Source of the DNA: Candidatus Brocadiaceae bacterium | GTDB taxonomy: Bacteria; Planctomycetota; MHYJ01; JACQXL01; CAKKQI01 | DNA: 18,486 bases | Reading direction: 5' to 3' | Assembly: GCA_919901895.1 (NCBI GenBank) | Contig: CAKKQI010000104.1 | Span: 1-18,486 of the forward strand | Shown: positions 1 to 6,401 of the stretch, one piece after another | Layout of the letters: every line of letters begins with the position of its first letter | How positions within the stretch are numbered: position 1 is the stretch's first letter | Program-made: the position numbers and the translations under genes | Notes under the pieces: generated by a model | What the model was told of the DNA's origin: nothing | Seen by the model: the letters and a program-made list of their open reading frames with translations, nothing else | Databases searched by the model: none

Positions 1-126
1 CATGTCCATATCCATATCGTGCCCCGGTGGAATGGCGACACTAATTTTATGCCGATTCTCGGTAATACCAAAGTTATTTCCCAATCATTGTCAAAACTTT
101 ACCTTGCCCTTAAAAGATTTTTGTGA
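1..126 (+). CDS. HIT-family nucleotide hydrolase/phosphorylase, C-terminal fragment
   Basis: The window opens inside a reading frame of 41 residues ending at TGA 124-126. Its first residues read [13 protein letters not shown], which carries the histidine triad H-x-H-x-H of the HIT superfamily followed by the PRW(N/G)GD-NFMP stretch and a TKV motif. That combination is typical of bacterial Ap4A-phosphorylase-like HIT proteins, which act in the cytoplasm on dinucleoside polyphosphates or AMP conjugates. The middle histidine is the expected nucleophile. The N-terminal two thirds or more lie outside the window, so the start and exact subfamily cannot be judged. It converges on the GNAT gene that follows. 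Confidence 0.85.
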   Translation, partial: HVHIHIVPRWNGDTNFMPILGNTKVISQSLSKLYLALKRFL

Positions 127-140
127 AATTCAGCCCCGCC

Positions 141-163
141 CTAAATCACCTTAGGTGATTTAG
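141..163. repeat. Perfect palindrome after the HIT gene
   Basis: Two 11-base arms (141-151 and 153-163) are exact reverse complements around one central base. It lies 15 bases past the HIT stop. A T-run follows only about 12 bases later, so a canonical terminator is doubtful; it may be one of the many short palindromes in this genome. The rest of the 127-235 gap shows nothing else recognisable. Confidence 0.6.
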
Positions 164-235
164 TTATAAAAACGCATTTTTTTCACAATGAATGTCATAT
201 CCTATCTTGGAAGGACTGGATTACCGCTGGAGGGA

Positions 236-1132
236 CTAAATTTTACGTAATACATAAAAGCTGCGCCGTTGCTTATTAGTATCCCGTACGATAAAGTTAG
301 TAATGATATAAGATTTATTAAAATATGAGATAAATATCTGCCTGGTTTTTTTTCGCCAATCACCCGCCAGCGCCGCATCAGATTTTTTCAGGGACATAAT
401 ATTAAACGGGATTTCTACCAAAATAAAATTTTCACCTCGCTTTGCTCTGGATGAAAATTTTATATCTAATTTTGGGCGAGAGCAAACTAACAATCCGTTC
501 TTATTGTAATAGGTCGGATTAACAATACGGCTTTCATCTCTCGCCCTGGCGGGATTTGTATATTTTTTTCGGGGGTGCCCGAAAAATTTATCTTTAATCC
601 GCCATTCGGCCAGAAAACGGTCGGTCGCCATTCCCTGATTTAAAATACTGGAACTCGGTCCGTAAAGATTTGTTTCATATTTCCTGATAATAACACCCAG
701 TTTGACAATATTGAAATAGGCATTAAGGCTTTGCAGGGGGTCAAAAGTCCAGGTAATCAGATTTATCCCCTGTTTTAAAGCAAACTGCCGCTGGGCGAAT
801 TTTAAACGTGCGCCGATGCTGGTATTTCGATAAGTCGGCAAAACCGCCAGCATGCGCGAACAATGAATCAAACGCCCGTGGCTTAAACCAGGAAAACCGA
901 AAATAAAACCGATTAGTTTGCACGGTTTATCCCCGTCCCGCTCCCGTCCCGCCGTGGCGGGAGCTGGACGGGAGCGGGAAAAAGCCCCCAGGACCAAGCC
1001 GCCGTTTTTTTGGATGGTCAGCAATTCGTTCAACGGAATTATTTCCCGTTCCGTAAACTGCCAGACTTTTTGCTGAAGCGTTTCGCAGTCGTGGTATTCT
1101 TTAATCGTTTTGATTTTTCTTATTGTAATCAT
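236..1132 (-). CDS. GNAT-superfamily protein, COG3375-like, carrying palindromic inserts
   Basis: The product has 298 residues. It resembles the predicted GNAT acetyltransferase family COG3375: an N-terminal KVWQF segment (res 22-26), the core KLIGFIFGFPG (res 72-82), RMLAVLPTYRNTSIGARLK (res 93-111, the usual acetyl-CoA-binding region), WTFDPLQSLNAYFN (res 128-141) and NLYG...TDRFLAEW (res 155-177). The substrate is unknown. Residues 52-71 (SRSRPAPATAGRERDGDKPC) interrupt the compact GAF-KLIGF core and are encoded by a near-perfect inverted repeat. A second inserted-looking peptide (about res 224-235, FSSRAKRGENF) lies over another inverted repeat, and residues 192-203 look similar. It is transcribed divergently from the lipid kinase, with about 41 bases between the start codons. 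Whether the inserts are tolerated or inactivate the enzyme cannot be told from sequence. Confidence 0.8.
   Translation of the reverse strand: MITIRKIKTIKEYHDCETLQQKVWQFTEREIIPLNELLTIQKNGGLVLGAFSRSRPAPATAGRERDGDKPCKLIGFIFGFPGLSHGRLIHCSRMLAVLPTYRNTSIGARLKFAQRQFALKQGINLITWTFDPLQSLNAYFNIVKLGVIIRKYETNLYGPSSSILNQGMATDRFLAEWRIKDKFFGHPRKKYTNPARARDESRIVNPTYYNKNGLLVCSRPKLDIKFSSRAKRGENFILVEIPFNIMSLKKSDAALAGDWRKKTRQIFISYFNKSYIITNFIVRDTNKQRRSFYVLRKI
423..463. repeat. 12-bp inverted repeat inside the GNAT gene
   Basis: Arms 423-434 (ataaaattttca) and 452-463 are exact reverse complements around a 17-base loop. It encodes the inserted-looking FSSRAKRGENF region of the GNAT protein. Confidence 0.75.
936..979. 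repeat. 14-bp inverted repeat with nested hairpin inside the GNAT gene
   Basis: The outer arms 936-949 (tcccgctcccgtcc) and 966-979 are perfect reverse complements. A nested cccgcc/ggcggg hairpin (948-953 and 956-961) sits inside. The element lies in frame and encodes residues of the GAF-KLIGF insert. Confidence 0.85.
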
Positions 1133-1137
1133 AATAA

Positions 1138-1165
1138 TTGACTTTAAAGAAACTTTTAGTAAATT
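1138..1165 (+). promoter_or_regulatory. Possible promoter of the lipid kinase
   Basis: TTGACT (1138-1143), a 16-base spacer and TAAATT (1160-1165) resemble a sigma70 promoter. A transcript would start within a few bases of the ATG at 1174, giving a leaderless or nearly leaderless mRNA. The -10 match is weak. Confidence 0.35.
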
Positions 1166-1173
1166 CTATATCT

Positions 1174-2103
1174 ATGAGCAAAAAAATCAAGATTATTATC
1201 AATCCGATTTCCGGCAGCGGCCGCGGTCCGCGGTTATTAAAAAAATTGCTCAAGCATCTGGACTATTCCCGGATCAGCGCCGAAATAAAAACCACCGCCC
1301 AAGCCGGAGAGGCAACCTACGAAGCCCAAAATTTAACCGGGATTGATACTCTTGTTTGTATCGGCGGAGACGGGACGGTTAATGAAGTTATTAACGGATT
1401 ACGGCTAACCGGCCCAAAATCAGTTCCGCTGGCAATTTTGCCGGTCGGGTCGGGTAATGTGATTGCTAAAGAATTAAATCTTTCCCGCAATATCAAAGAA
1501 TTTATCCGGTTATTAGATTTGAATAAAACCGTTTCTTTTGACCTGGGTGAAGTAAATTTTCCTGCGACATCCGGAAGCGGGCCGCGTTATTTTATTTCCA
1601 TGGCCGGGATTGGGTTTGACGCTGAAGTCGCGTGCCTTTATCATAAATTCCGCCGGGGCGTCCGGCTTCAGGCCCATCTTTTTAATTATTTTCCTTTGGG
1701 GATTTCCACTTTGCTCCGATACCGGCCGCCGAAAATTTCAATAGAAGTGGATGGCAGGCCTATTACGGATGAAGCCTGTTTTATCCAGGTGGCTAACGCC
1801 CGCAGTTACGGCGGACCTTTTGTTTTTATTCCTCAAGCCAGGCCGGATGACGGGATGCTTGATATTCTCTGGTTTTCCGGTCATTCCAGGGCGGATATCG
1901 GCCGGTATTTTTTTAATGCTTTTTTAGGTAACGCCGCCCGGTGTAAAGATGCTCATCATCTGCGGGGTAAAAAAGTAGTTTTGTCCGCCTTGGGCGGATC
2001 AGGGCCACCGGTGCCGGTTCAGGTAGATGGTGATTGTTGCGGATATTTACCGGTGGAAATCGGCATCAAACCTCAGGCGGTGTCAATGTTAATCCCTGAA
2101 TGA
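1174..2103 (+). CDS. Diacylglycerol/lipid kinase, YegS/DAGK catalytic family
   Basis: Counted from ATG 1174 the product has 309 residues. Order of motifs: INPISGSGRG (res 9-18), the nucleotide-binding GGDGT (res 64-68) running into VNEVINGL, LPVGSGN (res 89-95), FISMAGIGFDAE (res 140-151) and GGPFVFIPQARPDDGMLDI (res 213-231). These define the DAGK/sphingosine-kinase/YegS family, which phosphorylates lipid hydroxyls at the inner membrane with ATP. The exact lipid is not predictable. An upstream in-frame TTG at 1138 would add 12 residues but lies before the conserved fold and inside a -35-like box, so 1174 is preferred. No clear Shine-Dalgarno is present. Two inserted-looking peptides occur: FPATSGSGP (res 129-137) and ALGGSGPP (res 272-279), the latter over a hairpin. 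Its last 15 bases overlap the convergent Cys-cluster gene. Confidence 0.88.
   Translation: MSKKIKIIINPISGSGRGPRLLKKLLKHLDYSRISAEIKTTAQAGEATYEAQNLTGIDTLVCIGGDGTVNEVINGLRLTGPKSVPLAILPVGSGNVIAKELNLSRNIKEFIRLLDLNKTVSFDLGEVNFPATSGSGPRYFISMAGIGFDAEVACLYHKFRRGVRLQAHLFNYFPLGISTLLRYRPPKISIEVDGRPITDEACFIQVANARSYGGPFVFIPQARPDDGMLDILWFSGHSRADIGRYFFNAFLGNAARCKDAHHLRGKKVVLSALGGSGPPVPVQVDGDCCGYLPVEIGIKPQAVSMLIPE
1984..1998. repeat. Short hairpin in the lipid kinase gene
   Basis: tccgcc (1984-1989) and ggcgga (1993-1998) pair across a 3-base loop. The same stem with a different loop recurs in the GT2 gene at 7956-7970, which suggests one repeat family. Confidence 0.6.
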
Positions 2104-2406
2104 AAACCCGCATTTTTGCTGTGGATTTACCAGATCGCGGTCTTTTAAATCGCGGTTATTAATCGGGAAAACCCGGCAGACCTGGCTTCTTAAAGTATAG
2201 TGCCGGCAGGTGGCCGGATGGCAATTCTGGTTTAGCCACCAGCAGTCAAATAATAATCTACAACACGCGCCGCAACGCCGGCATTCGCCCACCCGGTTAG
2301 CTAAACTTTGTTTTACGTAAGCCGGGCGGAAATCGGCTAAATAAGCCCTTCTTATTTTACCCCAGATTTGGGTAAAAGAATGCGTCCAGCCGTTTAATAT
2401 TTTCAT
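2089..2406 (-). CDS. Small cysteine-cluster protein (YkgJ/UPF0153-like)
   Basis: The product has 105 residues and nine cysteines. The central CRRCGACC motif (res 42-49) is followed by C55, C62, C67, C77 and C99. CxxCGxCC is the hallmark of the YkgJ/CxxCxxCC family, small proteins proposed to bind zinc or an iron-sulfur centre, with no settled function. The N-terminal 40 residues are basic and aromatic, with no signal peptide. The 3' end overlaps the convergent lipid kinase by 15 bases, so the two transcripts are complementary there. No Shine-Dalgarno is obvious before ATG 2406. Membership in the exact family is inferred from the motif only. Confidence 0.7.
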   Translation of the reverse strand: MKILNGWTHSFTQIWGKIRRAYLADFRPAYVKQSLANRVGECRRCGACCRLLFDCWWLNQNCHPATCRHYTLRSQVCRVFPINNRDLKDRDLVNPQQKCGFSFRD

Positions 2407-2420
2407 ATAATTAATCCGTG

Positions 2421-2478
2421 TCCCGCCATTCCCGCCTGACGTCCGCCTGACCGGGGGCCAGTCAGGCCGGCGGCGGGA
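2421..2478. repeat. Nested GC-rich inverted repeat, intergenic
   Basis: The 2407-2664 gap holds an outer pair tcccgcc (2430-2436, also a copy at 2421-2427) with ggcggga (2472-2478) and an inner pair cctgac (2446-2451) with gtcagg (2461-2466). The flanks carry two copies of ttaatccgtg (2411-2420 and about 2513-2522), part of a dispersed 'rich in ggatta' intergenic repeat. The rest of the gap is AT-rich and carries the promoter of the wall operon. Confidence 0.7.
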
Positions 2479-2599
2479 TTCGTTCTGCGGCGAATAATCT
2501 GTGTAATCAATCTTAATCCGTGTAATCCGCTGTTAGATTATAATAATCAATTGAAAACAGTCAAGTTTTTTAACAGGATAGGCAGATAATAAATATATA

Positions 2600-2627
2600 T
2601 TGAACTTTGTCGTAAAAGCGATATAAT
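2600..2627 (+). promoter_or_regulatory. Sigma70-type promoter for the murC operon
   Basis: TTGAAC (2600-2605), a 16-base spacer and a perfect TATAAT (2622-2627) stand about 38 bases before the ATG at 2665. A Shine-Dalgarno aaaggg (2653-2658) follows at proper spacing. Confidence 0.7.
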
Positions 2628-2664
2628 TAATAAAATATAAAATAAATTTTATAAAGGGTGTGTT

Positions 2665-3540
2665 ATGAAACAACAAGTAGTTCGGCTTCGTTCACCACAA
2701 GTAATTTTATGGTTAGCGATTTTTTTTATGTTTGGATTTTTTTCCGGCGCGCTCAGAGCGCAGGAGTCTGAAGGAGACCTGATTTCCGGCTTGAACCATC
2801 AAAAGTCTGAGGTGCGTAAATTAACCGTTACCTTGATAGAAGAGAAAAACATTAAAACGGCCGTTCAGCCGTTAATTGAAAAACTTAAAGATGATAATCA
2901 GGAAGTCCGGGCGGCGGCCCATCGGGCCTTGCAAAGCCTGACCAAGCAAAACCTTCCTTCCGATTACGACCGCTGGGCTGAGTGGTGGGTGAAAGAGGGA
3001 TCGCTCAATAAGGAATTTTCCGAAAAAATTTTCACCGGCTGGGACCTGATTAAAATTCGCGAACGGATTTATTTTGCCATTACGGTCATTACGATTTTAC
3101 TGGTACTGTTGCTTTTCTTTATCCTGGTATTCAGTTTTATGGGCGGGGCGAAGATTAAGGAAATGAAAGATGTTCTCAAGAGAGCCGAGCAATATATTTC
3201 CGATACCGAGGCCATCACCAAAAAATCAGACCGGGTTATCGACGAACTGGAACAACGGCGCTCTGAAATGTTAAATTTCTTCGGGCGTATAAAAAATGAA
3301 AACGAAAGTGAAATTGAAAGGTTTTGCGATTTGCTTCAACAGAACGTGGAACACCGGATGCGCGAAGTAACGATGAATTTGCGTGAAAAAGCTGAGTCCG
3401 AACTGAAACAAACACTGGAACAGAGCCGGGCTGATATTTTGCGCGAAGTCAAATTGATTTTTGCCGAACACAAAGAAAAATTTATTAAAGAATTGGAAGA
3501 ACATCAATCGGTAATGAACTCTAAAAAAACAACATCTTAA
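2665..3540 (+). CDS. HEAT-repeat, membrane-anchored coiled-coil protein upstream of murC
   Basis: The product has 291 residues. It begins with a signal-like hydrophobic segment (res 13-30) ending ALRA-QE, a plausible signal peptidase site. Residues 35-95 look like one to two HEAT repeats (VRKLTVTLIEEKNIKTAVQP, then VRAAAHRALQSL) followed by an aromatic YDRWAEWW stretch. A strong transmembrane helix lies at about 135-158. The charged C-terminal region (about 165-285) has heptad-like spacing and should form a long coiled coil. If the signal is cleaved, the HEAT part faces the periplasm and the coiled coil the cytoplasm. The stop TAA shares its last base with the murC ATG (TAATG), which implies translational coupling and a wall-related role. 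Function unknown; an envelope scaffold or cell-shape role is inference. Confidence 0.8.
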   Translation: MKQQVVRLRSPQVILWLAIFFMFGFFSGALRAQESEGDLISGLNHQKSEVRKLTVTLIEEKNIKTAVQPLIEKLKDDNQEVRAAAHRALQSLTKQNLPSDYDRWAEWWVKEGSLNKEFSEKIFTGWDLIKIRERIYFAITVITILLVLLLFFILVFSFMGGAKIKEMKDVLKRAEQYISDTEAITKKSDRVIDELEQRRSEMLNFFGRIKNENESEIERFCDLLQQNVEHRMREVTMNLREKAESELKQTLEQSRADILREVKLIFAEHKEKFIKELEEHQSVMNSKKTTS

Positions 3541-5003
3541 TGGATACCATTCTTAATAAGATCCAATCAGGGCAGGTCGTTTACTTTATCGGTATCGGCG
3601 GTATCGGAATGAGCGGGTTGGTTCAATGCCTTCAGGCGCGGGGGATTAAAGTAGCCGGTTCTGATTTGACGGAGAATGATGCGGTGACCCGCTTGCGGCA
3701 ACAAGGTTGTCCTGTCTTCATCGGGCATAATGCGGAAAATCTTCCTTTGGAAACCGCCCTAGTTATTAAATCTGCCGCGATTAAAGACGATAATCCGGAA
3801 TTACGGGAAACCCAAAAACGCCGCTTGCCTGTTTTAAAATACGCCCAACTGCTGGGCGAGTTAATGAAAACCAAGTATGGTATCGCGGTCAGCGGTTGTC
3901 ATGGTAAAACTACCACCACGGCTTTTATTTCTTATGTTCTTCAAAAAAACGGTCGGCAACCCAGTTTTGTCGTCGGCGGTTACGTGCCGTCTTTAAAAAC
4001 CAGCGCCCGGGCCGGCCGGGGAAAATATTTTGTCGCCGAGGCCTGCGAGTTTGACCGCTCTTTTCATAACCTCTGGCCGAAAATCCTGGTGATTAATAAT
4101 ATTGAGGCAGACCACCTTGATTATTACCGTGATCTTGATGAAATCATTGAATCTTTTCAGATACTGGCTGATAAAGTGCCGGTTGATGGTTTTATCCTGG
4201 TTAATCAGGATGATAAAAATGCGCTCCAAGCGATTCAATTTGTTACGGCCCGCGTGATCACTTATGGATTAACCAAAGCGGCTAACTGGCAGGCGAAAAA
4301 TATCCGATTGAAAAACAACCGCTGGTTTTTTGAAGTCTGGCATCGTTCTAAAAATAGTTATAAAAAACACCAAAAATTCGGTAATTTTGTCATCAATATC
4401 CCCGGTAAACATAATGTTCATAATACCCTGGCGGTTATTGTCACCGCTCATTTATTGGGTATTTCTAAAACAGACATTAAGAAAAATTTAACTTCTTTTA
4501 CCGGAGTGGCCCGTCGTTTTGAAATCATCGGCCGGTTAAAACCGACCCGCCCCGATAAAATCGGGGGCCGCCGGCGAGGCGGAAAGGTTACGGTGATTGA
4601 TGATTATGCCCACCATCCGACGGAAATAGCTGTCGTTTTAAAAACTGCCCGCCGGTTATGGCCTAAACGGAAAATCTGGTGTGTCTTTCAGCCGCATCAA
4701 TACAGCCGGACCCGCTGTTTTCTCGACGAATTTGCCCTGGTTTTTTCCGGGGCGGATATGACTATTGTGCCTGATATTTACTTTTCCCGAGACAGCGCCC
4801 AAGCCAGAAAAGAAGTTACGGCTCAGGATCTGGTAAAAAAAATTAAGGAACTAAAGGGCCAGGCCATTTACCTCGCTACCTTTGATAAAATAATCAGTTA
4901 TTTAAATAAAAATATGGATAAAGCGGACATAATTATTACTATGGGAGCCGGTGATATCGGGCAGGTGGCGCAGGCGTTGGTTAAGTACAATCGGCCAATG
5001 TAA
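3540..5003 (+). CDS. murC: UDP-N-acetylmuramate--L-alanine ligase
   Basis: MurC adds L-alanine to UDP-MurNAc with ATP in the cytoplasm, the first peptide step of wall synthesis. The product has 487 residues, normal for the family. Visible motifs: the N-terminal Rossmann FIGIGGIGMSG (res 16-26), the ATP-binding GCHGKTTTT (res 119-127), EACEFDRSF (res 167-175), NIEADHLDYY (res 187-196), HNVHN (res 291-295), TGVARRFE (res 321-328) and DDYAHHPTEI (res 354-363) opening the C-terminal domain. Residues 334-347 (KPTRPDKIGGRRRG) look like an insert between the RRFE and DDYAHHP motifs and lie over a small hairpin. The start overlaps the preceding stop by one base and has no separate Shine-Dalgarno, which is consistent with coupled translation. 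murB follows directly. Confidence 0.97.
   Translation: MDTILNKIQSGQVVYFIGIGGIGMSGLVQCLQARGIKVAGSDLTENDAVTRLRQQGCPVFIGHNAENLPLETALVIKSAAIKDDNPELRETQKRRLPVLKYAQLLGELMKTKYGIAVSGCHGKTTTTAFISYVLQKNGRQPSFVVGGYVPSLKTSARAGRGKYFVAEACEFDRSFHNLWPKILVINNIEADHLDYYRDLDEIIESFQILADKVPVDGFILVNQDDKNALQAIQFVTARVITYGLTKAANWQAKNIRLKNNRWFFEVWHRSKNSYKKHQKFGNFVINIPGKHNVHNTLAVIVTAHLLGISKTDIKKNLTSFTGVARRFEIIGRLKPTRPDKIGGRRRGGKVTVIDDYAHHPTEIAVVLKTARRLWPKRKIWCVFQPHQYSRTRCFLDEFALVFSGADMTIVPDIYFSRDSAQARKEVTAQDLVKKIKELKGQAIYLATFDKIISYLNKNMDKADIIITMGAGDIGQVAQALVKYNRPM
4550..4566. repeat. Hairpin within an in-frame insert of murC
   Basis: ccccga (4550-4555) pairs with tcgggg (4561-4566) across a 5-base loop. It lies in the stretch that encodes PTRPDKIGGRRRG, a region usually short in MurC. 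Confidence 0.6.
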
Positions 5004-5022
5004 AATGCAGAATGCAAAATAT

Positions 5023-5955
5023 ATGTATGAAAATTTATTTAAATTATATCAGGAAATCGTCCGTTTTAACGAACCATTAGCCCGATCCACCTCTTTTAAA
5101 ATCGGTGGTCCGGCTGAAATATTGCTTGCCCCGCGGAGCGTTGAGGAATTAACCAGTGTTTATCAATTATGCCGCCGGCACGAAATTCCGGTTTTTATCC
5201 TGGGCGGCGGAACCAATCTGCTGGTGAGCGATACCGGAGTGAAAGGCGCAGTAATAAAAATTACTTTCTCGCCAAAGGTGAACCCCGAAGACCTTCGGGG
5301 TAATCACCGGCTGATTAATGACGAAATAATTTCAGCGGACGCCGGTCATTCGCTTAACCATCTGGTGATTACTTCCTTAAAAGCAGGTCTGGGTGGACCG
5401 GAAATTCTGGCGGGCATCCCGGGGACGGTGGGCGGAGCAGTAATGATGAATGCCGGCGGAAAATATGGAACTATCGGTGATTTGGTCGAGTCTCTTACCG
5501 TGCTGGCTTCGGATGGAACGCTTCACGTCATTAAACGGGACGGAATCAATTTCGGCTACCGGACTTTCGGTTTGCTTGCTCCGCAGAAGGCGGGAGCAGA
5601 AGATATTTTGATCGTAAAAGTGACGTTACGGTTAAAAAAAGAAAGGCCGGAATATTTAAAAGAACGGTTTCAGGAGATTTTAAAGGAGAAAATTAGGACC
5701 CAGCCGTTAAACGCTAAAAGCGCTGGTTGTGTTTTTAAAAATCCGGAGAATCAATCGGCCGGCGCCCTGATTGACCAAGCCGGTTTAAAGGGCCTGGCGG
5801 TCGGCGGCGCAAAGGTTTCGGAACAGCACGCTAATTTTATTATCAACACCGGACAGGCCACCGCCCGGGATGTTCTTACCTTGATGGAACAAATAAAAAA
5901 AACGGTGGCTGATAAGTTTAAAGTCAATTTGGAGCCGGAAATAAAAATCTGGTAA
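5023..5955 (+). CDS. murB: UDP-N-acetylenolpyruvoylglucosamine reductase
   Basis: MurB uses FAD and NADPH to reduce UDP-GlcNAc-enolpyruvate to UDP-MurNAc, the MurC substrate. From ATG 5023 the product has 310 residues. Motifs: STSFKIGGPAE (res 22-32), GGGTNLLVSD (res 61-70), GIPGTVGGAVMMNAGG (res 131-146), FGYR (res 177-180), SAGCVFKNP with the catalytic Ser (res 233-241) and EPEI with the catalytic Glu (res 304-307). The frame stays open upstream to ATG 4951 inside murC, and ATG 5005 is also possible. However, 5005-5022 is a low-complexity 'aatgca' repeat absent from the family, so 5023 is preferred. Residues 84-100 form an inserted-looking loop over an inverted repeat, and residues 185-193 (LAPQKAGAE) look similar. 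Confidence 0.95.
   Translation: MYENLFKLYQEIVRFNEPLARSTSFKIGGPAEILLAPRSVEELTSVYQLCRRHEIPVFILGGGTNLLVSDTGVKGAVIKITFSPKVNPEDLRGNHRLINDEIISADAGHSLNHLVITSLKAGLGGPEILAGIPGTVGGAVMMNAGGKYGTIGDLVESLTVLASDGTLHVIKRDGINFGYRTFGLLAPQKAGAEDILIVKVTLRLKKERPEYLKERFQEILKEKIRTQPLNAKSAGCVFKNPENQSAGALIDQAGLKGLAVGGAKVSEQHANFIINTGQATARDVLTLMEQIKKTVADKFKVNLEPEIKIW
5277..5308. repeat. Inverted repeat inside murB
   Basis: accccgaag (5282-5290) and cttcggggt (5293-5301) pair perfectly. The outer ggtga (5277-5281) and tcacc (5304-5308) extend the stem with a 2-base bulge. It encodes part of the KVNPEDLRGNHRLIND insert. Confidence 0.8.
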
Positions 5956-5956
5956 C

Positions 5957-5996
5957 CGCGGATTTATCTGATTAAACGGATTAAAAGGATTAAGTA
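5957..5996 (+). repeat. Dispersed 'ggatta' intergenic repeat between murB and the GxxExxY gene
   Basis: The spacer is built of cgcggattta, taaacggatta and aaaggattaag units. It resembles, in reverse, the aatccgtgtaatccgc sequence at about 2513-2530. Its last part also supplies the aaagga Shine-Dalgarno (5984-5989) of the next gene. Confidence 0.45.
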
Positions 5997-5997
5997 G

Positions 5998-6390
5998 ATG
6001 AGTAAATTATTATTTGAAGAAATTACAAGAGAAATTATTGCTTCAGCAATGGAAGTACATCGGACGTTGGGCCCTGGTTTCTTAGAAGGCGTTTATGCCG
6101 AAGCCTTGGAATACGAATTGGAAAAAAGAGGGCTAAAATTTGTTAGAGAACAAGAATTAAACATTAGATATAAAGATGTGATATTGAAGAAAACTTATCG
6201 GGCAGATTATATAGTAGCAGATTCTGTTTTAGTGAAAAATAAAGCGACTAATGGATTGGTTAAAGAAGATTATGCTCAAATGTTTAATTATTTGAAAGTT
6301 ACCGGTAAAAAATTAGGATTATTATGTAATTTCGGCAAACCAAGTTTAGAATGGAAGCGGATTATTTGCGAGAGCTATAAAAAAATATGA
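5998..6390 (+). CDS. GxxExxY protein (PDDEXK_3 family), degenerate active site
   Basis: The product has 130 residues, the normal size of the GxxExxY family, named for the motif seen here as GFLEGVY (res 27-33). The family is classed with PD-(D/E)XK nuclease-like proteins and has no settled role. The end AQMFNYLKVTGKKLGLLCNFG also matches. In place of the usual 'VELKA' active-site strand the sequence reads LVKNKAT (about res 77-83), so the acidic metal ligand appears lost. Hand counting gives about 123 G+C in 390 coding bases (32%), far below its neighbours (about 50% in sampled ddl sequence). It splits murB from ddl. The stop overlaps the upstream ddl ATG as ATGA. A transferred and possibly decaying gene is the likely reading. 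Confidence 0.88.
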   Translation: MSKLLFEEITREIIASAMEVHRTLGPGFLEGVYAEALEYELEKRGLKFVREQELNIRYKDVILKKTYRADYIVADSVLVKNKATNGLVKEDYAQMFNYLKVTGKKLGLLCNFGKPSLEWKRIICESYKKI

Positions 6391-6401
6391 AAGGCGGAAG
6401 A

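Noticed and set aside
141..183. Rho-independent terminator after the HIT gene
   Set aside because: The palindrome has almost no loop and the T-run comes 12 bases later, so the hallmark stem-then-U-tract is missing.
1138..1173. TTG start that would add 12 residues to the lipid kinase
   Set aside because: The added residues precede the conserved fold, and the TTG is part of a -35-like sequence; ATG 1174 starts right at the family's first strand.
4951..5022. Longer murB start inside murC
   Set aside because: The extra 24 residues are basic, unlike MurB N-termini, and the last part is an 'aatgca' repeat; 5023 fits the family length.
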